From DASZXJ01 sp035545895 (GTDB lineage: Bacteria > Planctomycetota > Phycisphaerae > Tepidisphaerales > Tepidisphaeraceae): 14,363 nt of DNA. The notes under the pieces were generated by a model. That model ran no database searches, was not told where the DNA came from, and was given only the letters and a program-made list of their open reading frames with translations. The position numbers were made by a program, and so were the translations under genes. Within the stretch, counting starts at the first letter, position 1. Each line of letters starts with the position of its first letter. Where the stretch lies: contig DASZXJ010000066.1 of NCBI GenBank assembly GCA_035545895.1, positions 1-14,363 on the forward strand. Reading direction: 5' to 3'. Below, in pieces: positions 6,389 through 13,646 of the stretch.

Positions 6389-7480
6389 ATGGCAGATGAT
6401 TTTGGCGACAAAACCGAAGCCCCGACGCCGCGACGCCGACAAGAGGCCCGCGAGCAGGGCAACATTGCCAAAAGTCAGGACCTGACCGCCGCCGTCTTAC
6501 TCGTCGGCGTGATCGTTCTGCTGAGCTGGTACGGCCCGAATCTCATCGGTGCACTTCGAACGATTACGGAAGACATGCTCGGTCCAGGCTCACTCAAGAA
6601 TCCGGTCGCCGATACCGTCGGCATGCAGATGATGCTCGCCATCCGAGTCGTCGGCTCCGCGATGGCGCCGTTGCTTCTTGGAGTGATGGTCGTCGCCATC
6701 CTGGTGAATATGGTTCAGGTCGGGTTTTTCTTTACACTCACCCGAATTCAACCTCAGTTTTCCGCTCTCAACCCGTTTAAGGGCGTCAGCAAGCTTCTCG
6801 GCAGCCGCGATAACCTGGTCGCGATGGCCATGAATATCTTGAAGATGACGTTAGTGGCTTATGTCGCATACGGGGCGATTCGCACGCGCATGACTCAGAT
6901 ATTGACGACACAGCAGCTCGATTTCATACAAATATTCGGACTGGGATCGCAAATTGTTTATTCCATCGCTCTGCGCATCGGCATGGTGCTTCTGATTCTG
7001 GCCGTCGTGGATTATGCCTGGAACAAGTATCGCACCGAGCAAAAGCTCAAGATGAGCAAGCAGGAGATCAAGGAAGAGATGCGTCGCATGGAAGGCGACC
7101 CGCATATCAAGCAGCGCCGTCGGCAAGTCGCGATCCAGCGTTCCAAGCAGGGCATCCGGCAGAATGTGCCGACCGCCGACGTGATCGTAACCAATCCGAC
7201 GCACTTTGCGGTGGCGATCAAATACGACGCAAAAACGATGCACGCCCCGAAAGTGGTGGCAAAGGGCGCCGACTTTCTTGCTCAGGAAATTCGGAAGATC
7301 GCCATCGAACATGGCATTCCGGTGCTCGAGCGTCCGCCGCTCGCACGGGCGATTTACAAGCTGGTCGATGTCGGCCAGGAAATTCCAGAACAGTTTTACT
7401 CCGCGATCGCGGAGATTCTTGCTTACGTTTACGAAATCAGTGGAAAGCTGAGAGAGCATCGGGAACTCGCGACCACATAG
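6389..7480 (+). CDS. flhB: Flagellar export switch protein FlhB
   Basis: Membrane protein that regulates opening of the export gate and switches substrate class from rod/hook to filament. The 363 residues show KTEAPTPRRRQEAREQG (8-24) at the N-terminus, four predicted membrane segments (about 33-50, 85-112, 145-165, 188-210), the linker EQKLKMSKQEIKEEMRRMEG (217-236), and the cytoplasmic domain. The autocleavage site NPTH is intact at residues 269-272 (bases 7193-7204), followed by FAVAIKYD. The PPLAR segment typical of the domain is also present. FlhB is expected to cut itself between Asn269 and Pro270. Only 17 bases separate its stop from the flhA start. Confidence 0.98.
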   Translation: MADDFGDKTEAPTPRRRQEAREQGNIAKSQDLTAAVLLVGVIVLLSWYGPNLIGALRTITEDMLGPGSLKNPVADTVGMQMMLAIRVVGSAMAPLLLGVMVVAILVNMVQVGFFFTLTRIQPQFSALNPFKGVSKLLGSRDNLVAMAMNILKMTLVAYVAYGAIRTRMTQILTTQQLDFIQIFGLGSQIVYSIALRIGMVLLILAVVDYAWNKYRTEQKLKMSKQEIKEEMRRMEGDPHIKQRRRQVAIQRSKQGIRQNVPTADVIVTNPTHFAVAIKYDAKTMHAPKVVAKGADFLAQEIRKIAIEHGIPVLERPPLARAIYKLVDVGQEIPEQFYSAIAEILAYVYEISGKLREHRELATT

Positions 7481-7497
7481 TCGCGCTTCGATAAATT

Positions 7498-9603
7498 ATG
7501 GCCAACGCGGTTGCAGCCAATCCGTTTCTCGTCAAGCTCCAGGAAAACCGGGGCATGCTGTTTCCGTTGGCGTGCGTGTCGCTGCTGCTGGTGATTCTGG
7601 TTCGCCTTCCGCCGGCAGTGATGGATTTTCTGCTGGTGGTCAATATCACGCTTTCTGTGATCGTGCTGGTGACCACCATTTATGTGAGAAGCCCGCTCGA
7701 ATTTGCGGTATTTCCATCACTGCTGCTCGCCATCACTCTATTCAGGCTGGTGCTTGAAGTCGCGACAACGCGGCTCATCTTAACCGCGGGCGAAGGCACG
7801 ACTCCTGAGCAGGCCATTCATGGCGCGGGCGAAGTGGTCAATTCGTTCGCGAGTTTTGTGACCGCGGGATCTATTGCGGTCGGCATCATCATTTTCATCA
7901 TCATTTTCGTGATTCAATTTGTCGTGATTACCAAAGGCGCGACGCGTATTTCAGAAGTGGCCGCACGATTCACGTTGGATGCCATGCCCGGCAAGCAGAT
8001 GGCAATCGACGCGGATTTGAACGCGGGCACAATTACCGAGTCGCAGGCCCGAAAACGCCGTGAAGAAATTGCACAGGAAGCCGACTTCTACGGAGCGATG
8101 GACGGTGCATCAAAATTCGTACGCGGCGACGCCATCGCGGGCGTGGTCATTACTTTCGTCAATATTCTTGGCGGCTTGTATATCGGCATGGTCGAACATG
8201 GCTGGGATTTGTTCCCCACGCTCAAGCTCTATACGCAATTGACCATCGGCGACGGCCTGGTCAGCCAGGTGCCGGCATTTATTGTTTCACTGGGCGCAGG
8301 CTTGATTGTCACGCGAACCAGCAGCCGCAAAGACCTCGGCGATGAAATGCTGTCGCAAGTCTTCGCGAATCCCAAATCGCTGGTCGTGGCGGCGGCATTC
8401 CTGGCACTGATGAGCGTCACTGGGTTGCCGAAAATCCCCATGTTCATCCTCGGTGGTTGCTGTGGCGGCTTGGCGCTGGTTCTTACGCGCGGGCAGCGCA
8501 AGGTCGCCACTGCCGCGGCTGCCGCGGAGCGGGAGAAGACACTCAAAAAGGAACCCGAAAAAGTCGAAAAACTGCTCGATCTCGACGCCATGGAGCTTGA
8601 GGTTGGCTACGGTCTGGTCAAGCTGGTCGATGCATCAAAAGGCGGCGATCTGCTCGACCGCATCAGCCTCGTTCGTCGGCAAATTGCGATGGATCTGGGT
8701 ATTGTCGTTCCGCCGATCCGAATTCGCGACAACATGCAGCTCGGCGCCAACGACTATGTCGTCAAAATCCGCGGGCAAGCGGTCGGTCGCGGCGTGACTT
8801 ACCCCGAGCAATTCCTTGCCATGGACAATGGCGCAACCACCGGCACCATCACCGGCGCCAGCCAGACCATCGAGCCTGCTTTTGGTTTGCCCGCATATTG
8901 GATTACCGAGCCCCAGCGCCAACAGGCAGAACTGCTCAATTACACCGTAGTCGAAGCGGCCGCGGTGCTGATCACCCACCTCACTGAAATCATCAAATCG
9001 CACGCCTACGAACTTCTCACAAGGCAGGAAGTTAAAAACCTCCTGGAGAACCTTAAGACACGTTCACCGGCCCTGATCGAGGAAGTGATTCCCACGCAGG
9101 TCAAGCCCGGCGAACTTCAGAAGGTGCTGCAAAATCTTCTGCGCGAACGCGTGCCGGTTCGCGATCTTGAAACGATTCTTGAAACTCTCGGAGATTTTTC
9201 GAGCCGTACGAAAGATCCGGATGTTCTTACGGAGTATGTCCGCAATAGCTTGTCGCGTTCGATCTGCAAGCAGTATGTCGATGAAGGAGATCGTTTGTGG
9301 TGTCTGACCTTTGATCCGGCTCTTGAGGATTTGATCAACGGCCACATCGAGCGGTCCGAGCGCGGCGCGACCAATACGATGCCGCCTCAGACTGCACAGC
9401 AGATCGTCAAGCAGATGGCGGACAAGTCGGCCGAACTCACGCAAAGCGGGCGCAATGCGGTGGTGTTGTGCAGCCCGCAGGTTCGGCTGACGGTGCGCCG
9501 AATGGTTGAAAGTGCGCTGCCTCACGCGGCAGTGCTGGCTTATAACGAAATCGTTCCAGAAGTGTCGGTTCAGGCCGTCGGGATGGTTGGTCTAAACGGG
9601 TGA
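7498..9603 (+). CDS. flhA: Flagellar export gate protein FlhA
   Basis: Largest export-gate protein; its cytoplasmic nonamer ring receives chaperone-substrate complexes and couples export to proton motive force. The 701 residues are close to the family norm (about 690). The membrane part (about 20-330) contains SPLEFAVFPSLLLAITLFRL (65-84) and VATTRLILTAG (88-98). The conserved FHIPEP loop (147-214) shows FTLDAMPGKQMAIDADLNAG (158-177) and DFYGAMDGASKFVRGD (196-211). A charged linker rich in Ala/Glu/Lys (335-362) precedes the cytoplasmic domain, which ends in VRLTVRRMVE and PEVSVQAVG. No Shine-Dalgarno sequence is evident in the 17-base gap from flhB, suggesting coupled translation. Confidence 0.98.
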   Translation: MANAVAANPFLVKLQENRGMLFPLACVSLLLVILVRLPPAVMDFLLVVNITLSVIVLVTTIYVRSPLEFAVFPSLLLAITLFRLVLEVATTRLILTAGEGTTPEQAIHGAGEVVNSFASFVTAGSIAVGIIIFIIIFVIQFVVITKGATRISEVAARFTLDAMPGKQMAIDADLNAGTITESQARKRREEIAQEADFYGAMDGASKFVRGDAIAGVVITFVNILGGLYIGMVEHGWDLFPTLKLYTQLTIGDGLVSQVPAFIVSLGAGLIVTRTSSRKDLGDEMLSQVFANPKSLVVAAAFLALMSVTGLPKIPMFILGGCCGGLALVLTRGQRKVATAAAAAEREKTLKKEPEKVEKLLDLDAMELEVGYGLVKLVDASKGGDLLDRISLVRRQIAMDLGIVVPPIRIRDNMQLGANDYVVKIRGQAVGRGVTYPEQFLAMDNGATTGTITGASQTIEPAFGLPAYWITEPQRQQAELLNYTVVEAAAVLITHLTEIIKSHAYELLTRQEVKNLLENLKTRSPALIEEVIPTQVKPGELQKVLQNLLRERVPVRDLETILETLGDFSSRTKDPDVLTEYVRNSLSRSICKQYVDEGDRLWCLTFDPALEDLINGHIERSERGATNTMPPQTAQQIVKQMADKSAELTQSGRNAVVLCSPQVRLTVRRMVESALPHAAVLAYNEIVPEVSVQAVGMVGLNG

Positions 9604-9614
9604 AGGCTTAGGGT

Positions 9615-10778
9615 ATGAGCTTGCAAACTTTCAAGGCTGCGACCATGGCACAAGCACTGGCGCAGGTCAAAATCACGTTGGGAAGCGATGCGGTGATTAT
9701 GCATACGCGCCAATATCAACTCTCGAGGTGGCTGGGATTGCGCCGGCAGGAGGTGGTTGAAATTGTCGCCGGCCGTGGGGCGGACTTGGGCCGGGCGCGT
9801 CGCCCGAAGCTGAGGCAGACGCCGCCGCCCGCGCCGCTCGGATATGCCGCCAATACCAATGCTGCCCGCACCCTGCTCGAAACGCCCGCCGTTCAGCGCG
9901 CGATGATGTTCGATCTCTCGTCGCAGATGCAATGCATTAAGACGATGGTCAAGGACCTGAGTTCGCAGGTCCGCCATCAAAGCAAGCCGCAGGTTCCCGA
10001 GGAATTGTTCGACTATTACACGCAGCTTGTTTCGCGGCAGGTTTGCCAGGACCTGGCGTTGGAAGTCATCAACGCCGTCCAAAAGGAAATTCGCCCGGAA
10101 AATCTGGGCCAGTCTCAGTGGGTCAAGGAACGTTTGCTCGATCACATTCAGAAGCTCATTCCCGTCAGCGGCGCGATCGAGCGAAGCAAGCGCGAAGGCC
10201 CTCATGTCGTGGCATTGATCGGCCCGACCGGTGTCGGCAAGACCACCACGATCGCCAAGCTCGCAGCCAACCTTAAACTTCGGGAAAAGCGCCGGGTCGG
10301 ACTGATTACGATCGATACCTACCGCATCGCAGCCGTCGATCAATTGAAAAAATATGCCGACATTCTTGGATCGAATCTGCGCGTTGTCGCAAGCCCGGAC
10401 GAATTGCGCTCTGCCGTCAATTCGATGAGCGATAACGAATTTGTTCTCATCGATACTGCCGGTCGAAGTCCTAACGACGCATTGAAACTGCACGAACTTC
10501 GCAACTTCCTCGCCAGCGCCTGCCCGGATGAAACGCATCTGGTGCTCTCAGCAACCGCCAGCCAGTGCTGTCTGGAATTGGCGGTGGAGCGTTTCGGGGA
10601 AATGCGAATTGATCGAATGATCTTTACCAAACTGGATGAAGCTGCCCACGCCGGCATCATGTTGAATATTCTTCGCCGCGTGGGCAAGCCGCTGTCTTAT
10701 GTAACGACGGGGCAGGATGTGCCGGACGATATTGAAGTCGGCCGTACCAAACGGCTGGCGGAAATGATTCTCAAGTAG
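9615..10778 (+). CDS. flhF: Flagellar biosynthesis GTPase FlhF
   Basis: SRP-family GTPase that marks the site of flagellar assembly, often the cell pole. The 387 residues start with the B domain, including KTFxA-like QTFKAATMAQAL (4-15) and LGSDAVIMHTR (22-32). A Pro/Arg-rich linker (about 58-75) leads to the helical N region (about 85-190) and the GTPase G domain. Motifs are intact: G1 GPTGVGKT (203-210), DTYRIAAVDQLKKYA (234-248), G3 DTAGRS (280-285), G4 TKLDEA (338-343) and the TTGQDVPDDI segment (364-373). GAAGG at 9602-9606 overlaps the flhA stop and serves as its ribosome binding site. flhG follows after 35 bases; the two products act as a pair. Confidence 0.96.
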   Translation: MSLQTFKAATMAQALAQVKITLGSDAVIMHTRQYQLSRWLGLRRQEVVEIVAGRGADLGRARRPKLRQTPPPAPLGYAANTNAARTLLETPAVQRAMMFDLSSQMQCIKTMVKDLSSQVRHQSKPQVPEELFDYYTQLVSRQVCQDLALEVINAVQKEIRPENLGQSQWVKERLLDHIQKLIPVSGAIERSKREGPHVVALIGPTGVGKTTTIAKLAANLKLREKRRVGLITIDTYRIAAVDQLKKYADILGSNLRVVASPDELRSAVNSMSDNEFVLIDTAGRSPNDALKLHELRNFLASACPDETHLVLSATASQCCLELAVERFGEMRIDRMIFTKLDEAAHAGIMLNILRRVGKPLSYVTTGQDVPDDIEVGRTKRLAEMILK

Positions 10779-10813
10779 GGACAACCGCGCACGAGATTAC
10801 TTAGGAAACAAAC

Positions 10814-11671
10814 ATGACCCTTGCCTTGGATCAGGCCACTCAACTCCGCTCGCTGATGCAATCCCGCGTCAGCAGCGCCAGCGTCATTGCCATCACCAGT
10901 GGCAAGGGCGGCGTGGGGAAGAGCAATGTCGCGGTCAACCTGGCGATTCAACTGGCATCGGCGGGCAGGGATGTTGTCCTGCTCGATGCCGATCTCGGAT
11001 TGGCCAACGCCGACGTGCTTTGCAATCTGGACTTGCCCTGCAATTTGTCTCACGTCATTGCCCGCAAGAAGGAATTGGCGGATGTACTGGTCAAAGCGCC
11101 AGGCGGATTTCGCCTGATCGGCGGCGCATCAGGACTCGCGCGCATGGCCGACCTCAGCGACCAGGATCGCCAGCGGCTGGTCAGCGCTCTGGTTGAACTC
11201 GAAAGCCAGACGGACATCATCCTGATCGACACCGGTGCAGGAATCAGTCCAAACGTGCTCTCGTTTACTCGTGCTGCCGACCATGTGCTGGTGGTTACGA
11301 CGCCCGAACCGACAGCCATTACCGACGCGTACGCAGTCATCAAGGTGATCAGCCGCGACGCGGGCAAAAGACGGTTGAGCCTTCTTGTGAATCAGGCCAA
11401 GAGCGAAGTCGAGGCCAATGTCGTTTACGAGCGAATTTCCAAGGTGGCCAAGCAGTTTTTGAATATTCCGGTTTATGACGCGGGTTACGTGCCTTCGGAC
11501 GCAGCGGTGCCGCAGGCGGTGCGGCGTCGCACGCCTTTCGTGATTGACAGCCCGCGCTCAGCGGCCACACATGCCATCGCGCAGCTCGCGATGCGCCTCG
11601 GCCAGGGTCATGGCGCAAGGACCGACGGCATGGGCTTTTTCAGCCGGATGATTGGCTGGCTCAAAAGGTGA
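10814..11671 (+). CDS. flhG: Flagellar number regulator FlhG (MinD-like ATPase, YlxH)
   Basis: MinD/ParA-type ATPase that limits flagellar number and, in studied species, stimulates FlhF GTPase. The 285 residues open with DQATQLRSLM (6-15), matching the N-terminal activator helix that contacts FlhF. The deviant Walker A KGGVGKS is at 31-37, followed by DADLGLAN (58-65) and the DTGAGIS switch II (139-145). NQAKSEVEAN (193-202) matches the MinD-type NQ nucleotide-base region. The C-terminal GFFSRMIGWLKR (274-285) is a probable amphipathic membrane-binding helix. AGGA at 10803-10806 sits seven bases before the ATG. Together with FlhF it suggests controlled, probably polar, flagellation. Confidence 0.95.
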   Translation: MTLALDQATQLRSLMQSRVSSASVIAITSGKGGVGKSNVAVNLAIQLASAGRDVVLLDADLGLANADVLCNLDLPCNLSHVIARKKELADVLVKAPGGFRLIGGASGLARMADLSDQDRQRLVSALVELESQTDIILIDTGAGISPNVLSFTRAADHVLVVTTPEPTAITDAYAVIKVISRDAGKRRLSLLVNQAKSEVEANVVYERISKVAKQFLNIPVYDAGYVPSDAAVPQAVRRRTPFVIDSPRSAATHAIAQLAMRLGQGHGARTDGMGFFSRMIGWLKR

Positions 11672-11674
11672 ACC

Positions 11675-11917
11675 ATGACTCAGCGAATTGCCGCTGCCTT
11701 GTCGCTCATCGTGTTTGCGGTTTGCGTGATGGCCGGGACCAGCGCGGGCAACCCGTTCACGACGGTATTGTCGCGGGCATTGCTCGCAATGGCGATGACC
11801 ATGGTTATCGGCCTGGTTATTGGGAGCATGGCGCAAAAAATGCTTGATGAAAATGTTAAAGTTCAGGAAGAAAAGTTGAAAAATCATGCGGCACGGATGC
11901 CGGAGGATGGCCGATAA
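11675..11917 (+). CDS. Small predicted two-helix membrane protein, unrecognised
   Basis: I do not recognise this 80-residue protein. A short N-terminus with Arg4 leads into a first hydrophobic segment (about 5-21). A Gly/Asn/Pro turn (25-28) precedes a second, Met/Ala-rich segment (about 33-52). The tail (54-80) is charged and predicted helical (QKMLDENVKVQEEKLKNHAA). Both ends would probably face the cytoplasm. The first segment could instead be a signal peptide (VMAGTSAG). AAAGGTGA (11664-11671) overlaps the flhG stop three bases before the ATG, so the two are probably translated together. The good ribosome binding site, the gene-like hydrophobic pattern and the position between flhG and fliA argue that it is real and co-expressed with the flagellar genes. 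No function is assigned. Confidence 0.7.
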   Translation: MTQRIAAALSLIVFAVCVMAGTSAGNPFTTVLSRALLAMAMTMVIGLVIGSMAQKMLDENVKVQEEKLKNHAARMPEDGR

Positions 11918-11982
11918 ATCAGATTGGCACTTTCAGCCGACTGCGCTTGTACCTTTTTGCTTTATGATCCGCGGGAGATGCT

Positions 11983-12789
11983 ATGGCTATGACAAAGACC
12001 CTCAGTCCGAAAAAGCGAGACATCAAGGAAGTCTGGATTGACTACAAGAAGAACAAGACCGAACCGCTGCGCAACATCCTGATGGAAAACTATCTCCATC
12101 TCGTGCGCTACAACGCGGAAAGAATCCATGTCAAGCTTCCCGAGGAAGTCGAACTCGACGACCTCATGTCCGCGGGAATATTCGGCTTGATGGATGCCAT
12201 CGCCGCATTCGATCTGAACCGCGGCGTCAAGTTTGAAACCTACTGTGCTCCAAGAATTCGCGGCGCAATTCTCGACGAATTGCGTTCGATGGATTGGGTG
12301 CCTCGCCTGGTTCGTTCGCGAGCCCACAAACTCGACAGTGCCACCAAGGCGCTTGAAGTGGAAATGGGCCGCAGTCCCACGAGCGAAGAAGTCGCCAAGC
12401 GGTTGAAAGTATCGATGGGCGAATTTGAAAAGATGGCCAAGGACTCCAAAGCCGTCGGCACGGTCTCGCTGACGCGCAAGTGGTTTGAAACCGACAGCAA
12501 CAAGGATGTTCGCGAAATTGACGTGCTGGAAGACAAGCGCGGTGCCGATCCGGTTCGCGAAATCCAACGCAAGGATCTCAAGGAGCTAATGACCCGAGGC
12601 CTGTCACGGGCCGAGCGATTGATCATCGTCCTGTATTACTTCGAAGAGATGACGATGAAGGAAATCGGCGCGACGCTGGACCTCAGCGAATCGCGCGTCA
12701 GCCAGATGCATAGCAGCATCCTTGCCCGCCTGCGTGCCCAGATGGTCGATCGCAAGAAGGAATTTCAGGAAGCGACGGTCGTTTCGTAG
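11983..12789 (+). CDS. fliA: Flagellar sigma factor FliA (sigma-28 / WhiG / SigD family)
   Basis: RNA polymerase sigma factor for late flagellar genes such as flagellin, chemotaxis and motor genes. The 268 residues contain region 2 (about 33-120) with DDLMSAGIFGLMDAIAAFD (59-77), FETYCAPRIRGAILDELR (84-101) and SMDWVPRLVR (102-111), which are hallmarks of FliA/WhiG/SigD. Region 3 (about 120-152) has MGRSPTSEEVAKRL. Region 4 (about 205-258) has LSRAERLIIVLYYFEEMTM and the helix-turn-helix IGATLDLSESRVSQ. GGGAG at 11973-11977 is five bases before ATG 11983; a second in-frame ATG at 11989 would be equally compatible. No anti-sigma gene flgM is in the window. Its place after flhF-flhG recalls the end of the Bacillus fla/che operon, where sigD lies. 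Confidence 0.95.
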   Translation: MAMTKTLSPKKRDIKEVWIDYKKNKTEPLRNILMENYLHLVRYNAERIHVKLPEEVELDDLMSAGIFGLMDAIAAFDLNRGVKFETYCAPRIRGAILDELRSMDWVPRLVRSRAHKLDSATKALEVEMGRSPTSEEVAKRLKVSMGEFEKMAKDSKAVGTVSLTRKWFETDSNKDVREIDVLEDKRGADPVREIQRKDLKELMTRGLSRAERLIIVLYYFEEMTMKEIGATLDLSESRVSQMHSSILARLRAQMVDRKKEFQEATVVS

Positions 12790-12806
12790 GGCCCGATTGA
12801 CCTTCG

Positions 12807-12834
12807 AGCCCGCATCTTGTTTATCCGGCGGGTT
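12807..12834. repeat. Hairpin between fliA and dapB
   Basis: AGCCCGC (12807-12813) pairs with GCGGGTT (12828-12834) over seven positions, one G-U, around a 14-base loop. GACGGC follows rather than a T-run, so it is not a convincing intrinsic terminator. It is the only structure in the 65-base gap and leaves open whether dapB is read through from fliA. Confidence 0.35.
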
Positions 12835-12854
12835 GACGGCATCATGTTCTGCCT

Positions 12855-13646
12855 ATGACGAGCATCGCAATTACGGGCGTTGCCGGACGCATGGGCGTAA
12901 GGCTGCTGGCATTGGCGCGGCAGGCGGGCACATTTACATTTGCCGGCGCGATCGAGCGCGGGGATCATCCCATGCTCGAGCACGATGCCGGCGAACTCGC
13001 TGGCGTGGGCAACATCGGCTTGCCCATTACTTCTGATCTTCGGTCCACTCCACAGGTATTGATTGATTTCACCGCCGCTTCTTCGATGAGGCACTGGCTG
13101 AAAGTTTGCCGCGATCGTAAAATCGCGATGCTCATCGGCACGACCGGGTTAAGCGATGCCGATCACGCCGCGATCGATCAGGCCGCCCATCATATTCCCG
13201 TTTTGCAATCACCCAATATGAGCCTGGGCGTGGCCGTACTCACGCGGCTTGCTGAGCAGGCGGTCAAAATGCTCGGCGATGAGTACGATGTTGAAATCGT
13301 CGAGGCCCATCATCGTTTTAAGAAGGATGCTCCGTCCGGCACCGCGGCAGCCTTGGCCGACGCCGTCCTCAAGGCCGTCGGCAAGGGGCCCGAAGCGCTG
13401 GTCTATACGCGGCACGGCGATGATGTCGCCCGCCAGCGCGGACAGGTGGGCATGCATTCGCTTCGCGTCGGCGATGAAGTCGGCAGGCATACAATCTACA
13501 TGGGCGCGCTGGGCGAACGCATCGAATTGACCCACGTGGCAACCAGCCGCGATACGTTCGTCCACGGCGCGCTCCGCTCGGCAACGTGGCTTGCCACGCA
13601 AAAGCCGGGGCGATATCGAATTGGCGATGTCCTTGGTTTGCGATGA
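12855..13646 (+). CDS. dapB: 4-hydroxy-tetrahydrodipicolinate reductase DapB
   Basis: Cytosolic NAD(P)H-dependent enzyme that reduces hydroxy-tetrahydrodipicolinate to tetrahydrodipicolinate in the lysine/diaminopimelate pathway. The 263 residues are near the usual 250-273. The dinucleotide-binding fold has GVAGRMG (8-14). DFT (71-73) and GTTG (95-98) line the cofactor site, and SPNMSLGV (119-126) is conserved. The catalytic signature EAHHRFKKDAPSGTA (150-164) supplies His152 and Lys156 (counterparts of the Escherichia coli catalytic His/Lys pair) plus the Ser-Gly-Thr substrate loop. The ATG lacks a clear Shine-Dalgarno sequence. The stop overlaps the next start (ATGA). Its place behind a flagellar sigma factor has no evident functional link and may be lineage-specific synteny. 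Confidence 0.97.
   Translation: MTSIAITGVAGRMGVRLLALARQAGTFTFAGAIERGDHPMLEHDAGELAGVGNIGLPITSDLRSTPQVLIDFTAASSMRHWLKVCRDRKIAMLIGTTGLSDADHAAIDQAAHHIPVLQSPNMSLGVAVLTRLAEQAVKMLGDEYDVEIVEAHHRFKKDAPSGTAAALADAVLKAVGKGPEALVYTRHGDDVARQRGQVGMHSLRVGDEVGRHTIYMGALGERIELTHVATSRDTFVHGALRSATWLATQKPGRYRIGDVLGLR

Noticed and set aside
9570..10538. Long minus-strand open frame (322 codons) across flhF
   Set aside because: Antisense to flhF, which has all GTPase motifs; the antisense product shows no recognisable domain.
11924..11968. Housekeeping promoter for fliA using TTGGCA or TATGAT
   Set aside because: TTGGCA has only TTGTAC at 17 bases (2 of 6 to the -10), and TATGAT at 11963-11968 has no matching -35 at 16-18 bases.
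12844..12858. Four-codon leader frame ATG TTC TGC CTA TGA overlapping the dapB start
   Set aside because: Too short and too likely by chance; it has no ribosome binding site and no lysine codons that would suggest attenuation.
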